Source: Cupriavidus sp. WKF15 (GTDB lineage Bacteria > Pseudomonadota > Gammaproteobacteria > Burkholderiales > Burkholderiaceae). Taken from it: 64,000 nt of DNA. The notes under the pieces are model-generated. The model had not been told where the DNA came from. It worked only from the letters and a program-made list of their open reading frames with translations, and did no database searches. Within the stretch, counting starts at the first letter, position 1, and the number at the start of each line of letters is the position of its first letter. Positions 9,240 through 18,270 of the stretch are shown here, one piece after another. A program made the translations under genes and the position numbers. The stretch is from NCBI RefSeq assembly GCF_029278605.1, contig NZ_CP119573.1, positions 992,001 to 1,056,000 on the forward strand. Direction: 5' to 3'.

Positions 9240-9251
9240 GGCTGGCGGGTA

Positions 9252-9560
9252 TCAGTGGACGTCGCCCTGGCCCAGTTCGCGCAAGGTGGCGAGCAGGCCA
9301 TCGGCGATCTTGCCCGGGTCGATCCTGATCCGGCCTTCGGCGATGGCCTGGCGGATCTCTTCGACCTTGGCGGTATCGATGTCGTCATCGGTTTCGTTGG
9401 CCAGGCGGCTGCCGATTTCACGGACCTGCGCGGCCAGCGGGCTCACGCTCACGCCGCTCGAGGTGGCGACGGGAGCACTCTGTCCGGCCTGCGGCCGCAC
9501 AGTGCTGTCCGCAGCCGGGGCGTCGGCCGGCCTGGACGAGGTGGAGTGGTTGATCTTCAC
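9252..9560 (-). CDS. flgM: Anti-sigma-28 factor FlgM
   Basis: FlgM (102 aa) binds FliA and keeps it inactive until it is exported through the finished hook. The N-terminal half is disordered in composition (Ser/Pro/Ala). The C-terminal half carries the FliA-binding helices: VEEIRQAIAEGRIRIDPGKI and DGLLATLREL. The start MKINHST is typical. A sigma-28-like promoter lies directly upstream (9588-9614), giving the usual feedback circuit, and flgN follows after 12 bp. Confidence 0.95.
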   Translation of the reverse strand: MKINHSTSSRPADAPAADSTVRPQAGQSAPVATSSGVSVSPLAAQVREIGSRLANETDDDIDTAKVEEIRQAIAEGRIRIDPGKIADGLLATLRELGQGDVH

Positions 9561-9587
9561 GGGCGTTCCTTGCTGGGTTCCATTGTC

Positions 9588-9614
9588 ATTACGGACGCCT
9601 TGGCGAAATCTTTA
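9588..9614 (-). promoter_or_regulatory. Sigma-28-like promoter of flgMN
   Basis: On the minus strand TAAAGATT, then 11 bases, then TCCGTAAT lies 28-54 bases before the flgM start. The -35 box and spacer match the sigma-28 consensus (TAAAGTTT-N11-GCCGATAA); the -10 box keeps CCG and two of the A/T bases. Its placement before the FliA antagonist fits known flagellar regulation. Confidence 0.55.
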
Positions 9615-9705
9615 GGGAAATCTCGCTACGACGGCAGGATTGGCACGCATTGTCGCACGCCGGCCAGCCCCGCATCCCAGTGTCCAGCGGTGCACTTTCA
9701 GCCGG

Positions 9706-10455
9706 TCACTGCAGGACGACGGTGTCGCCGCTGCGCACCAGGCCGCTCACGACTTGCCCATTGCGCAGGCGGATCTGCACCGAATTGCCAATGGCCGCAT
9801 CGGCCAGTACCTTGCCTTCACTGGTGATCTGGAAGGCGTCGCCCTCCACTGCGACGGTGACCGTCTGCCCCGACTTCACGGCAATCGACTTCTTCAGCAG
9901 GTCGCTGCGCATCGGCGAGCCCGCCGCGATGCGGTTGGCGGTCACGGCGCCGACGACCTGGGCCGGATCGGTGATCACAGCCCGGGGCAGCGTGGACAGG
10001 TCGCCCTGGCGCACTTCCAGGTCCGCCGGCGTCACCGGCTCGCCGGGGCCTAGCGCGCGCACGGCGACGTAGTAGTCGGACAACACCGACACGCGTGCCT
10101 GCATATAGCGAATCCACGGCCGCTCACCACCGCAGCGCACGCCTACCGAGACGCGGCCCCACGGCGAAGTGCCCGGCGGCAGGAACGGGTCGGGCGATAC
10201 GCACTCCGGCGCGCGACCGCCTGACGGCGGCTGTACCTGGACGCTGGCCTTGCCTGGCAGGCCGGCAGTCTGGCGCAGCAGGAACTGCTCGACCGATGCG
10301 CGCACCGGGTCTTCCGGGAATGGATTGGTCGCTTGTGCGGCGACCGGGTTGGCCTGTGCCGGCGCGGCCATGGGCGCGCCGGCCATGGCCGACAGGACGC
10401 CTCCTGCCAGCAGGGCCAGCGCCGGCCTGATGGCGGCGCGATCGATTTTCTTCAT
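9706..10455 (-). CDS. flgA: Flagellar basal body P-ring assembly chaperone FlgA
   Basis: FlgA is a periplasmic chaperone for FlgI P-ring assembly. The 249-aa protein starts at MKKIDRAA, with a signal peptide through about residue 30 (LALLAGGVLSAMAGAPMAAPA). The C-terminal SAF-type domain is recognisable: LGPGEPVTPADLEVRQGDL, AGSPMRSDLLKK, VKSGQTVTVAVEG and RLRNGQVVSGLVRSGDTV. An in-frame extension of 36 codons upstream has no signal-peptide logic and was dropped. It is divergent from flgB across a 241-bp spacer that probably holds both promoters. Confidence 0.93.
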   Translation of the reverse strand: MKKIDRAAIRPALALLAGGVLSAMAGAPMAAPAQANPVAAQATNPFPEDPVRASVEQFLLRQTAGLPGKASVQVQPPSGGRAPECVSPDPFLPPGTSPWGRVSVGVRCGGERPWIRYMQARVSVLSDYYVAVRALGPGEPVTPADLEVRQGDLSTLPRAVITDPAQVVGAVTANRIAAGSPMRSDLLKKSIAVKSGQTVTVAVEGDAFQITSEGKVLADAAIGNSVQIRLRNGQVVSGLVRSGDTVVLQ

Positions 10456-10696
10456 GTCTTCATCCCAGCAAGGACGATGTGCGGCAGTCACGCGCCGATT
10501 CAGCCGGACCCGCGGCCGCACGCAAGGAAACGGGTCCCATTGTAGGTAGGCGGCGCCAGGCAAGCCCTGCGAATTGCATGGATTTCCCGTCCTTATTCAT
10601 CCGATTGGCGTGACAGGGGTGAACCTAAGATGCGATCCCTGAAGAAGGTCGCCCTTCGTCGTTTGCCTGAAGTTTGCTCCACACGGAGATGCTTAC
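10456..10696. promoter_or_regulatory. Divergent flgA / flgB control region
   Basis: This 241-bp spacer separates the minus-strand flgA and the plus-strand flgB operon and must contain both promoters. I see no clear sigma-28 or sigma-54 consensus. A TAAGATGC near 10626 resembles half of a sigma-28 site but has no matching -10 box. Control by a class-2 activator such as FlhDC is plausible by analogy only. Confidence 0.35.
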
Positions 10697-11104
10697 ATGA
10701 TTGACAGACTCGACGCGGCATTTCGCTTCCAGCAGGAAGCGCTGAGCCTGCGGACCCAGCGGCAGTCGGTGATTGCCTCCAACATCGCGCATGCCGATAC
10801 CCCCGGCTACAAGGCTCGCGATTTCGACTTTTCGAGCACGCTGGCGCAGACCATGGAGCGCGGCCACCGTCCTGAAGGCGTGTCGTTGTCGACCACGTCG
10901 GTGCGCCACTTGCCGGCGCAGGCCCCCACCCGCGACGACGCCGATCTGGCCTACCGTATTCCGCTGCAGTCGAGCGTCGACGGCAACACCGTCGAAATGG
11001 ATACCGAGCGTGTCGCCTTCGCCGACAACTCCGTGCACTTCGAGTCGAACCTGACCGTGGTGAGTTCCAAGATCAAGACCATGCTGGCCGCAATCCAGCA
11101 GTAA
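10697..11104 (+). CDS. flgB: Flagellar basal-body proximal rod protein FlgB
   Basis: FlgB (135 aa) forms part of the proximal rod. It has the axial-family N-terminal helix with the signature SVIASNIAHADTPGYKARD and a C-terminal coiled-coil helix (VHFESNLTVVSSKIKTMLA). It is first in the flgBCDEFGHIJ operon, and flgC begins 15 bp after it behind a GGAGAAACGC ribosome-binding site. Confidence 0.97.
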   Translation: MIDRLDAAFRFQQEALSLRTQRQSVIASNIAHADTPGYKARDFDFSSTLAQTMERGHRPEGVSLSTTSVRHLPAQAPTRDDADLAYRIPLQSSVDGNTVEMDTERVAFADNSVHFESNLTVVSSKIKTMLAAIQQ

Positions 11105-11119
11105 GCGCCGGAGAAACGC

Positions 11120-11527
11120 ATGCCAGCAATGAACATCTTCGACGTCGCGGGTTCGGCCATGGCTGCGCAGTCGCAGCGCATGAACGTGACCGCGTCCAAC
11201 CTGGCCAACGCCGACAGCGTGGTCAGCCCGGACGGCCAGGCCTACCGTGCCAAGCAGGTCATTTTCGGCATGGCGCCCACGCCGGGCCAGAGCGACGTGG
11301 GCGGCGTACAGGTGCGAGGCGTGATGGAAGACCCGTCTCCGCCGCGCATGGTGCACAACCCCACGCACCCAATGGCCAACGCCGACGGCTACGTGGTCAT
11401 GCCCAATGTCAACCCGGTGGAGGAGATGGTCAACATGATCTCGGCCTCGCGTTCCTACCAGGCGAACGTAGAGGTGCTGAACAGCGCCAAGAACATGATG
11501 CTCAAGACGCTGACCATCGGCCAGTAA
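11120..11527 (+). CDS. flgC: Flagellar basal-body rod protein FlgC
   Basis: FlgC (135 aa) is a proximal rod subunit. The axial-protein motif appears as [18 protein letters not shown] near residue 25, and the C-terminus MNPVEEM-type segment reads [29 protein letters not shown] precedes the chosen ATG; an ATG three codons later (MNIFDVAG) is equally possible. It lies between flgB and flgD with short spacers, as in other flg operons. Confidence 0.97.
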   Translation: MPAMNIFDVAGSAMAAQSQRMNVTASNLANADSVVSPDGQAYRAKQVIFGMAPTPGQSDVGGVQVRGVMEDPSPPRMVHNPTHPMANADGYVVMPNVNPVEEMVNMISASRSYQANVEVLNSAKNMMLKTLTIGQ

Positions 11528-11552
11528 CGACAACGGAACACTTCAACGCGAC

Positions 11553-12224
11553 ATGACTACTACCTCTTCGGTCAACGGCACCAGCAGCACCTCGAGCATC
11601 AACAGCACGCTCCAGAGCGGCAGCTCCAGCGCGGCGGATCTGCAGAACAACTTCCTCACGATGCTCGTGACGCAGATGAACAACCAGGATCCGCTCAATC
11701 CGATGGACAACTCGCAGCTGACCTCGCAGCTGGCGCAGATCTCCACCGTGAGCAGCATGCAGACCATGAACGCGACGCTGAACCAGCTGCTGAGCCAGGT
11801 CAGCGCCAGCCGCGCCATGGATTCCGCGGCCCTGATCGGCCGCACGGTGATGGTGCCTGGTTCGCACGTGTCGGTGAAGGACGGCGTAACGGGCCAGATT
11901 GGTGTCGACCTGCCTTCCACCGCCGACTCCGTCACGGTCAGCGTGCTGGACCAGGGCGGCAATGTGGTGCGCACCATCGACATGAAGGGGCAGGTTGCCG
12001 GTGTGCACGACATCACCTGGGACGGCAAGAACGATGCAGGCGCGCTGGTGGCCGACGGCGACTACACCTTCAAGGTCAGCGCCACGGCCAACGGCAGCTC
12101 GGTGCAGCCAGTTGCTCTGGTCTACGGCAAGGTCCAGAGCATCAGCGGCGATTCGTCCGGCGTGCTGGTCGACGTCGGCAATGGCCAGACCGCGGGCGTG
12201 AACGACGTCCGCCGCATTCTCTGA
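11553..12224 (+). CDS. flgD: Flagellar hook scaffolding (hook cap) protein FlgD
   Basis: FlgD (223 aa) caps the growing hook and is needed for hook subunit assembly. The N-terminal part has the family segment LQNNFLTMLVTQMNNQDPL followed by NPMDNSQLTSQLAQISTVS. The C-terminal half contains an Ig-like FlgD domain (VVRTIDMKGQVAGVHDITWD). The Ser/Thr-rich first 30 residues are expected for an exported subunit. flgE follows after 64 bp. Confidence 0.96.
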   Translation: MTTTSSVNGTSSTSSINSTLQSGSSSAADLQNNFLTMLVTQMNNQDPLNPMDNSQLTSQLAQISTVSSMQTMNATLNQLLSQVSASRAMDSAALIGRTVMVPGSHVSVKDGVTGQIGVDLPSTADSVTVSVLDQGGNVVRTIDMKGQVAGVHDITWDGKNDAGALVADGDYTFKVSATANGSSVQPVALVYGKVQSISGDSSGVLVDVGNGQTAGVNDVRRIL

Positions 12225-12288
12225 TTTCGGGCGGTCCGCGCAGGCGCGCGGCCAGCGTAACGACACTTAGACATATAAAGGATCTACC

Positions 12289-13584
12289 ATGGGTTTCGGT
12301 CAAGGTGTAAGCGGCCTTAACGCCGCCGCATCCAATCTGGACGTGATTGGCAACAATATCGCCAACGCCAACACGGTCGGCTACAAGCAGTCCTCCGCGC
12401 AGTTCGCAGACGTCTACGCCGGTACCAAGATCGGCCTGGGCACGCGCGTGAACTCGGTGGTGCAGTCGTTCAACCAGGGCAATATCGAGGCCACGGGCCG
12501 CTCGCTCGACGTGGCTATCACCAGCGGCAGCGGCTTCTTCCGCCTGACCAACTCGGACGGCTCGGTCTACTACTCGCGCAATGGCCAGTTCCAGCGCCAG
12601 GACGACGGCCGCCTGACCAATATGCAGGGCCTGCAGGTCACCGGCTACCCGGCGGGCGTGACCCCGGGCGGCGGCGTGCAGCCGCAGCCCCTGGTGATCA
12701 GCAATGCGCAGATGAACCCGCGCGCCACTTCGACCATTACCTCGCAGTTCCAGCTGGACTCGCGTCTTTCGCCGCCGACAAACGCGTTCGCGACGACGCC
12801 CGCCAACCCCGCCGCGACGCCTCCGACAGCAGCGGTGATGCCGACCAGCGACATGTTCAACTACAGCACGGCAATGAACGTCTACGACTCGCTGGGGAAC
12901 AAGCAGCAGGTAACAGCGTATTTTGCCAAGGTCGCGAACGGCGCCGTCACTAATCCGGGACCTCCTCCTGTGACTGCGCCGGCTGTAGCCGGTGGCACTG
13001 ACTGGCAGATGTACATGGTCGACACGAGCGGCAATGTCTTGAGCGGCTCGCCGGTCACGCTGTCGTTTGACAGCGCGGGGGCCCTGAAGTCACCCGCTGC
13101 CGGCGCAACCAGCATCACCATGCCGGCAGGAACCGGCGCCACGACGGGGCTGCAGGCCAAGATCGATTTCACGGGCACTACGCAATATGGCTCCGACAAT
13201 GACGTCAAGCAGCTGAGCCAGAATGGCTACACCTCGGGCAGCCTGCTGGGCTACTCGGTGAACGCCGACGGCAGCATTACCGGCAACTACTCGAACGAGC
13301 AGACCCAGTCGCTGGGCACCATCGCACTGGCCGCCTTCGGCAACGTGGAAGGCCTCAAGCCCGAGGGGGACAACGTGTGGTCGGCCACCAACGCATCGGG
13401 CCAGGCCCTGCTGGGCGTTGCGGGCGGCAGCCTGGGCACGCTGCGCTCCAATGCCGTGGAAGCTTCCAACGTCGACCTGTCGGGACAGCTGGTCAACCTG
13501 ATCGTCGCGCAGCGCAACTACCAGGCCAACGCGCAGACCATCAAGGCGCAGGACACGATCATGCAGACGCTGGTCAATCTATAA
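12289..13584 (+). CDS. flgE: Flagellar hook protein FlgE
   Basis: FlgE (431 aa) is the hook subunit. It begins MGFGQGVSGLNAAASNLDVI and has the axial motif IGNNIANANTVGYKQSSAQF. It also has the hook-specific GYSVNADGSITGNYSNEQTQ region near residue 325, and the C-terminal VDLSGQLVNLIVAQRNYQAN helix. The central part (about residues 160-280) is Pro/Ala/Thr-rich and is the variable surface domain. The 64-bp leader is long enough for an extra promoter, though none is evident. Confidence 0.97.
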   Translation: MGFGQGVSGLNAAASNLDVIGNNIANANTVGYKQSSAQFADVYAGTKIGLGTRVNSVVQSFNQGNIEATGRSLDVAITSGSGFFRLTNSDGSVYYSRNGQFQRQDDGRLTNMQGLQVTGYPAGVTPGGGVQPQPLVISNAQMNPRATSTITSQFQLDSRLSPPTNAFATTPANPAATPPTAAVMPTSDMFNYSTAMNVYDSLGNKQQVTAYFAKVANGAVTNPGPPPVTAPAVAGGTDWQMYMVDTSGNVLSGSPVTLSFDSAGALKSPAAGATSITMPAGTGATTGLQAKIDFTGTTQYGSDNDVKQLSQNGYTSGSLLGYSVNADGSITGNYSNEQTQSLGTIALAAFGNVEGLKPEGDNVWSATNASGQALLGVAGGSLGTLRSNAVEASNVDLSGQLVNLIVAQRNYQANAQTIKAQDTIMQTLVNL

Positions 13585-13612
13585 CTCCGACTGCCTGAGC
13601 TGAATCGCTGCC

Positions 13613-14356
13613 ATGGACCGCATGATCTACACCGCCCTGTCGGGCGCCAAGCAGATTCTCGACCAGCAAGCCGCCGTGTCGAACAATCTGGCCAACGTCT
13701 CGACGCCGGCATTCCGCGCGCAGATCAATATGTACCGCGCAGTGCCGGTTGTTGGGCAGGAATCGCCCACGCGCGCCTTCACGCTGACGTCGACGCCCGG
13801 CGCCGACATGCGCGCGGGGCCGCTGACCTATACCGGGCGCCCGCTGGATGTCGCCCTGCAGGGCAACGGCTGGCTGGCGGTACAGGCGCGCGACGGCAGC
13901 GAAGCCTATACCCGCGCGGGCTCGCTGCAGGTCGCGCAGGACGGGCAGGTGCAGACCAGCAACGGCCTGCCGGTCATGGGCGACGGCGGCCCGCTGTCGG
14001 TGCCGCCGGGTTCCCAGGTCACCATCGGCAGCGACGGCACCATCACCGCGCGTGGCCCGGGCGAGGCCTCCGCGGGCCTGGCGCAAGTCGGCAAGCTGCG
14101 TGTGGTGAATCCGCCGGCGGACTCGATCGCGCGCGGCGATGACGGCTTGTTCCGCCTGCGGCCGGGCGCGCAGCCGCTGGAGGCCGATCCGACCGTGCGC
14201 GTGGTATCGGGCGCGCTGGAAGGCAGCAACGTCAATCCGACCGAAGCCATGGTCGACATGATCGCCAATGCCCGCCGCTTCGAGATGCAGATGAAGATGA
14301 TCACCGGCGCCGACACCAACGACCAGCGCGCCAACCAGTTGCTCTCGACCAACTGA
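13613..14356 (+). CDS. flgF: Flagellar basal-body rod protein FlgF
   Basis: FlgF (247 aa) is a rod subunit at the proximal-distal transition. The N-terminus MDRMIYTALSGAKQILDQQ and the axial motif [16 protein letters not shown] identify it, along with a C-terminal LEGSNVNPTEAMVDMIANAR helix. It is 28 bp after flgE and about 75 bp before flgG, in the standard order. Confidence 0.96.
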   Translation: MDRMIYTALSGAKQILDQQAAVSNNLANVSTPAFRAQINMYRAVPVVGQESPTRAFTLTSTPGADMRAGPLTYTGRPLDVALQGNGWLAVQARDGSEAYTRAGSLQVAQDGQVQTSNGLPVMGDGGPLSVPPGSQVTIGSDGTITARGPGEASAGLAQVGKLRVVNPPADSIARGDDGLFRLRPGAQPLEADPTVRVVSGALEGSNVNPTEAMVDMIANARRFEMQMKMITGADTNDQRANQLLSTN

Positions 14357-14431
14357 AGCGGCCGCGCCGCCCACCCGTGAACATATGACGCGCCGTTGCC
14401 CGCGGCGCCACGCAGGACACCAAGGAACAAC

Positions 14432-15217
14432 ATGATCCGCTCTCTCTGGATTGCCAAGACCGGCCTCGATGCGCAGCAGACGCAGATGGACGTGATCTCG
14501 AACAACCTCGCCAACGTCTCCACCACCGGCTTCAAGCGCGGGCGCGCGGTGTTCGAGGACCTGATGTACCAGAACATCCGCCAGCCCGGCGCCCTTTCAT
14601 CGGATCAGACCACGCTGCCTTCTGGCCTGCAGCTGGGCACGGGCGTGCGCCCGGTCGCGACGGAACGCATCCACACCCAGGGCAATCCGCAGCAAACCGG
14701 CAATGCGAAGGACGTGGCCATCATCGGCCAGGGCTTCTTCCAGGTGGCGATGCCTGACGGTACCACGGCCTACACCCGCGACGGCTCGTTCCAGGTGGAC
14801 CAGAACGGCCAGATGGTGACAGCCAGCGGCTTCGTGATCCAGCCGGCCATCACGATTCCGGCCAATGCCACGTCAATGACCATTGGTCGCGACGGTACAG
14901 TGTCCGTGACCCAGCCGGGCTCGAGCAACAACGTACAGGTTGGCCAGCTCCAGCTCGCGACCTTCATGAACCCCGCGGGTCTGGAAAGCATGGGCGAGAA
15001 CCTGTATGTGCAGACCGATGCCTCCGGTGCGCCGAACACCACCGTGCCAGGCCTGAACGGCTCGGGCACGCTGCAGCAGAACTACGTGGAAGCTTCCAAC
15101 GTCAATGTCGTGGAAGAGCTGGTCAGCATGATCCAGACCCAGCGCGCCTACGAGATCAACAGCAAGGCCGTGCAGACATCCGACCAGATGCTGCAGCGCC
15201 TGACGCAGATGGGCTGA
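14432..15217 (+). CDS. flgG: Flagellar basal-body distal rod protein FlgG
   Basis: FlgG (261 aa) makes the distal rod. The start [18 protein letters not shown] follows an AAGGAACA ribosome-binding site; a 12-codon in-frame extension is not FlgG-like. The motif [19 protein letters not shown] is followed by the FlgG-specific insertion [14 protein letters not shown], and the C-terminus reads [20 protein letters not shown]. It is 10 bp from flgH. Confidence 0.98.
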   Translation: MIRSLWIAKTGLDAQQTQMDVISNNLANVSTTGFKRGRAVFEDLMYQNIRQPGALSSDQTTLPSGLQLGTGVRPVATERIHTQGNPQQTGNAKDVAIIGQGFFQVAMPDGTTAYTRDGSFQVDQNGQMVTASGFVIQPAITIPANATSMTIGRDGTVSVTQPGSSNNVQVGQLQLATFMNPAGLESMGENLYVQTDASGAPNTTVPGLNGSGTLQQNYVEASNVNVVEELVSMIQTQRAYEINSKAVQTSDQMLQRLTQMG

Positions 15218-15227
15218 CGGAGGTACC

Positions 15228-15926
15228 ATGGCCAACATGCTTTCCCGCCTGGGCGCGCGCGTTCTGTATTGCCTGGCCGGCCTGGCATTGCTGGCCAGCG
15301 GCGGCTGCGCGCTGATGCCGCGCGAGCCGCTCGTGCAGTTGCCGACCACCGCGCGCGCCGAACCGCGCCCGATGGGTCCGGCAACCGGATCGATCTTCGC
15401 GTCCTCTTATGCCGGCAACCCGCTGTTCGAGGACCGCAGGCCGCGCAATGTGGGCGATATCCTGACGATCGTCATCACCGAGAACGTCAACGCCACCAAG
15501 AATTCGGGCAGCAATGCGAGCCGCACCGGCAGTACCTCGCTGGCATTCGACGCCGTGCCCAAGGCGCTGGCCGGCTTGTTCAGCAGCAGCTCGAACGCGA
15601 GCATCAATGGTGCCAACGCGCTGAAGGCCAGCGGCGGCGCCAGCGCGGCCAACACCTTCAACGGCACCATCACCGTGACCGTGCTGGAGGTGCTGCCCAA
15701 CGGCAATCTGGTGGTGTCCGGCGAAAAGCAGCTCGCCATCAACCAGGGCGCGGAATTCATTCGCTTCTCGGGCGTGGTCAACCCACGCACCATCACCGGC
15801 GACAACGGTGTGCTGTCTACCCAGGTGGCCGATGCCCGCATCGAGTACACCGCCAAGGGTTACATCGACGAAGCACAGAACATGGGCTGGCTGCAGCGCT
15901 TCTTCCTCAATGTCTCTCCGTTCTGA
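15228..15926 (+). CDS. flgH: Flagellar L-ring lipoprotein FlgH
   Basis: FlgH (232 aa) is the outer-membrane L-ring lipoprotein. The signal peptide ends in the lipobox LASGGC, with the acylated Cys at about residue 27. The mature part has family landmarks: [39 protein letters not shown] and a C-terminal [23 protein letters not shown] ribosome-binding site directly precedes the ATG. Confidence 0.97.
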   Translation: MANMLSRLGARVLYCLAGLALLASGGCALMPREPLVQLPTTARAEPRPMGPATGSIFASSYAGNPLFEDRRPRNVGDILTIVITENVNATKNSGSNASRTGSTSLAFDAVPKALAGLFSSSSNASINGANALKASGGASAANTFNGTITVTVLEVLPNGNLVVSGEKQLAINQGAEFIRFSGVVNPRTITGDNGVLSTQVADARIEYTAKGYIDEAQNMGWLQRFFLNVSPF

Positions 15927-15933
15927 TCCGTCC

Positions 15934-17079
15934 ATGTCCGCTCCGATGCTTGCCCGTTTCCTGTCGAGCCTGCTCAAGGCCAGCGTCACTGCGCTGGCCG
16001 TGGTGGTGGCGTTCGGCTTTGCCGCCAACTTTGCCCGTGCGGAACGCCTGAAGAACCTGGCGACGTTCCAGGGCGTGCGCGACAACCCGCTGGTGGGCTA
16101 CGGCCTGGTGGTCGGCCTGGACAATACCGGCGACCAGACCATGCAGACGCCGTTCACCACGCAGAGCCTGACCAACATGCTCTCGCAGCTCGGCATCACG
16201 CTGCCGGCCGGCAAGAACATGCAGCTCAAGAACGTGGCGGCGGTCATGGTGACGGCCACGCTGCCGGCCTTTGCCCAGCCGGGCAGCCAGCTCGACATCG
16301 TGGTGTCGTCAATGGGCAATGCCAAGAGCCTGCGCGGCGGTACGTTGCTGATGACGCCGCTCAAGGGCGCGGACGGGCAGGTCTATGCCATTGCGCAGGG
16401 CAATATGCTGGTCGGTGGCGCCGGTGCGTCGGCCAACGGCAGCAAGGTGCAGGTCAACCAGCTGGCGGTCGGCCGCATCGCCAATGGCGCGATTGTCGAG
16501 CGTGCCGTCGCGGCATTCCAGCCAGACGGCGGCATCATCAACCTCGAACTCAAGGACACGGATTTCGGCACGGCCGAGCGCGTGGTGGAGGCCATCAACC
16601 GCTCCATGGGCGGCGGCGTCGCCGCCGCGCTGGACGGGCGAGTGGTGCAGGTGCGCGCACCGGCGTCGCCCGCGGCGCGCGTGGGCTTCCTGGCCCGCAT
16701 CGAGAGCATCGACGTCACCCCGGCCAAGGCCGCGGCCAAGGTCATCCTGAACGCCCGCACCGGTTCCATCGTGATGAACCAGGCCGTGACCGTGGAAGAC
16801 TGCGCCGTGGCCCATGGCAATCTCTCGGTGGTGATCAACACCCAGCCGGTCATCAGCCAGCCCGCGCCGTTCAGTAACGGCCAGACCGTGGTGGCACCGG
16901 TGTCGCAGATCGACATGAAACAGCAGGGAGGATCGCTGCAGATCGTGAAGGCCGGTGCTTCGCTGGCGGCCGTGGTCAAGGGCCTGAACGCGCTGGGCGC
17001 GACGCCCGCGGATCTGCAGACCATCCTGGAGGCGATGCGCGCCGCCGGAGCGCTGCGCGCCGAGCTGGAGATCATCTGA
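15934..17079 (+). CDS. flgI: Flagellar P-ring protein FlgI
   Basis: FlgI (381 aa from ATG 15934) is the periplasmic P-ring subunit. A signal peptide ([24 protein letters not shown]) precedes the mature start [20 protein letters not shown]. Other landmarks are [19 protein letters not shown] and a C-terminal [21 protein letters not shown]. The frame is open well into flgH, but those codons are a shadow of flgH; ATG 15934 or 15946 gives a sensible signal peptide. The stop overlaps the flgJ ATG. Confidence 0.96.
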   Translation: MSAPMLARFLSSLLKASVTALAVVVAFGFAANFARAERLKNLATFQGVRDNPLVGYGLVVGLDNTGDQTMQTPFTTQSLTNMLSQLGITLPAGKNMQLKNVAAVMVTATLPAFAQPGSQLDIVVSSMGNAKSLRGGTLLMTPLKGADGQVYAIAQGNMLVGGAGASANGSKVQVNQLAVGRIANGAIVERAVAAFQPDGGIINLELKDTDFGTAERVVEAINRSMGGGVAAALDGRVVQVRAPASPAARVGFLARIESIDVTPAKAAAKVILNARTGSIVMNQAVTVEDCAVAHGNLSVVINTQPVISQPAPFSNGQTVVAPVSQIDMKQQGGSLQIVKAGASLAAVVKGLNALGATPADLQTILEAMRAAGALRAELEII

Positions 17080-18122
17080 TGGACAGCGGCATCTCCGCGC
17101 AGGCGGACCTTTCGCAGCGCTTCGCGCTCGACACGCAGGGTTTCGAGGCGCTCAAGCAGAGCGCGCGCAATGGCTCCGACACGACTACGCTGCGCGCGGC
17201 AGCCAAGCAGTTCGAAGCGGTGTTCACGCAGATGGTGCTCAAGAGCATGCGCGACGCCACGCCGCAGGACGGCGTGTTCGACAGCGAACAGGGCAAGCTC
17301 TACATGTCGATGCTGGACCAGCAGCTGGCGCAACAAATGTCCTCGCGCGGCATTGGGCTGGCTGAGGTGATGGTCCGGCAACTGGCGCGAGCCACCGGCG
17401 CGCAGGTTCCGCAGGGCATGATCGGTGCCAACGCGGCACCGGGTGCAACGGGCACTGCCGCGGCCGACGCCGAGATGGCGCAACTGCTGGACAGCCGCGG
17501 CGCAGGCGCCGCCGCAGCGGATGGCGATGTGCCCGCGATTGGCACCGTGGTGCCGGGCACGAGCTGGAATCCCATGGCCGGCCTGCGTCAGTACCGCTCG
17601 CAAGGTGATGACGGACAGGGCCAGGGGCAGGGCGAAAGCGGCATCGGGCCCTTGCCTGACGATGCGCCGGCCCACGTCACCGCCTTCGTCGCGCGCATGT
17701 CGGGCCCCGCCGAAGCGGCATCGCGCGCCAGTGGCGTGCCGGCGCGGCTGATCGTAGGCCAGGCTGCACTGGAATCCGGCTGGGGCCGGCGCGAGATCGC
17801 GCACCCGGACGGCAGCACGACGTTCAACGTCTTTGGCATCAAGGCCGGGGCGAACTGGAAGGGCCGCGTGGCCGAAGTCACGACCACCGAGTATGTCGAC
17901 GGCCAGCCGCAGAAGGTGCGTGCGCGCTTCCGCGCCTATGGCTCGTACGAAGAAGCCTGCGCCGACTACGCGCGCTTGCTGACCAACAATCCGCGTTACT
18001 CGGCGGTGGTGTCGGCAGGCTCGGCCGATGAAGCGGCCCATGGCCTGCAGCGTGCGGGCTACGCCACCGATCCGGCTTACGGGCAAAAGCTCGTGCAGAT
18101 CATGAAGAAGGTGTCGGCATAA
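17079..18122 (+). CDS. flgJ: Rod-capping and peptidoglycan hydrolase FlgJ
   Basis: FlgJ (347 aa) has two parts. The N-terminal rod-cap domain carries AAKQFEAVFTQMVLKSMRDA. The C-terminal glycoside-hydrolase-73 muramidase domain (about residues 200-347) opens a hole in peptidoglycan for the rod. The hydrolase has the expected RLIVGQAALESGWG with the catalytic Glu in ALESGW, then FNVFGIKAGANWKG and the FRAYGSYEEACADYARLL segment. A Gly/Gln-rich linker lies between. It overlaps flgI by one base and ends the operon before a new promoter. Confidence 0.96.
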   Translation: MDSGISAQADLSQRFALDTQGFEALKQSARNGSDTTTLRAAAKQFEAVFTQMVLKSMRDATPQDGVFDSEQGKLYMSMLDQQLAQQMSSRGIGLAEVMVRQLARATGAQVPQGMIGANAAPGATGTAAADAEMAQLLDSRGAGAAAADGDVPAIGTVVPGTSWNPMAGLRQYRSQGDDGQGQGQGESGIGPLPDDAPAHVTAFVARMSGPAEAASRASGVPARLIVGQAALESGWGRREIAHPDGSTTFNVFGIKAGANWKGRVAEVTTTEYVDGQPQKVRARFRAYGSYEEACADYARLLTNNPRYSAVVSAGSADEAAHGLQRAGYATDPAYGQKLVQIMKKVSA

Positions 18123-18175
18123 GTCCGTCGCGGGGACGCCATCAGGCCGCTATCCGCCTGGCGTCCGGATGGTCC

Positions 18176-18203
18176 TAAAGTCTCCCGCCCGGATTGCCGA
18201 TAA
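18176..18203 (+). promoter_or_regulatory. Sigma-28 promoter of flgKL
   Basis: TAAAGTCT, 12 bases, then GCCGATAA lies 68 bases before the flgK start. The -10 box matches the sigma-28 consensus in all eight positions, and the -35 box differs at one. The spacer is one base longer than the enterobacterial optimum but within the range reported for this sigma class. It explains why flgKL would be expressed late with filament genes. Confidence 0.8.
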
Positions 18204-18270
18204 CTAGCACATTCCCTGCCGCCGTGCCGATGTGCCGGAGGCATCCAACAGCATCCGGGGTCAGAGCAAC

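Noticed and set aside
10600..10660. A sigma-28 promoter before flgB
   Set aside because: TAAGATGC is present but no GCCGATAA-like box lies at the right distance.
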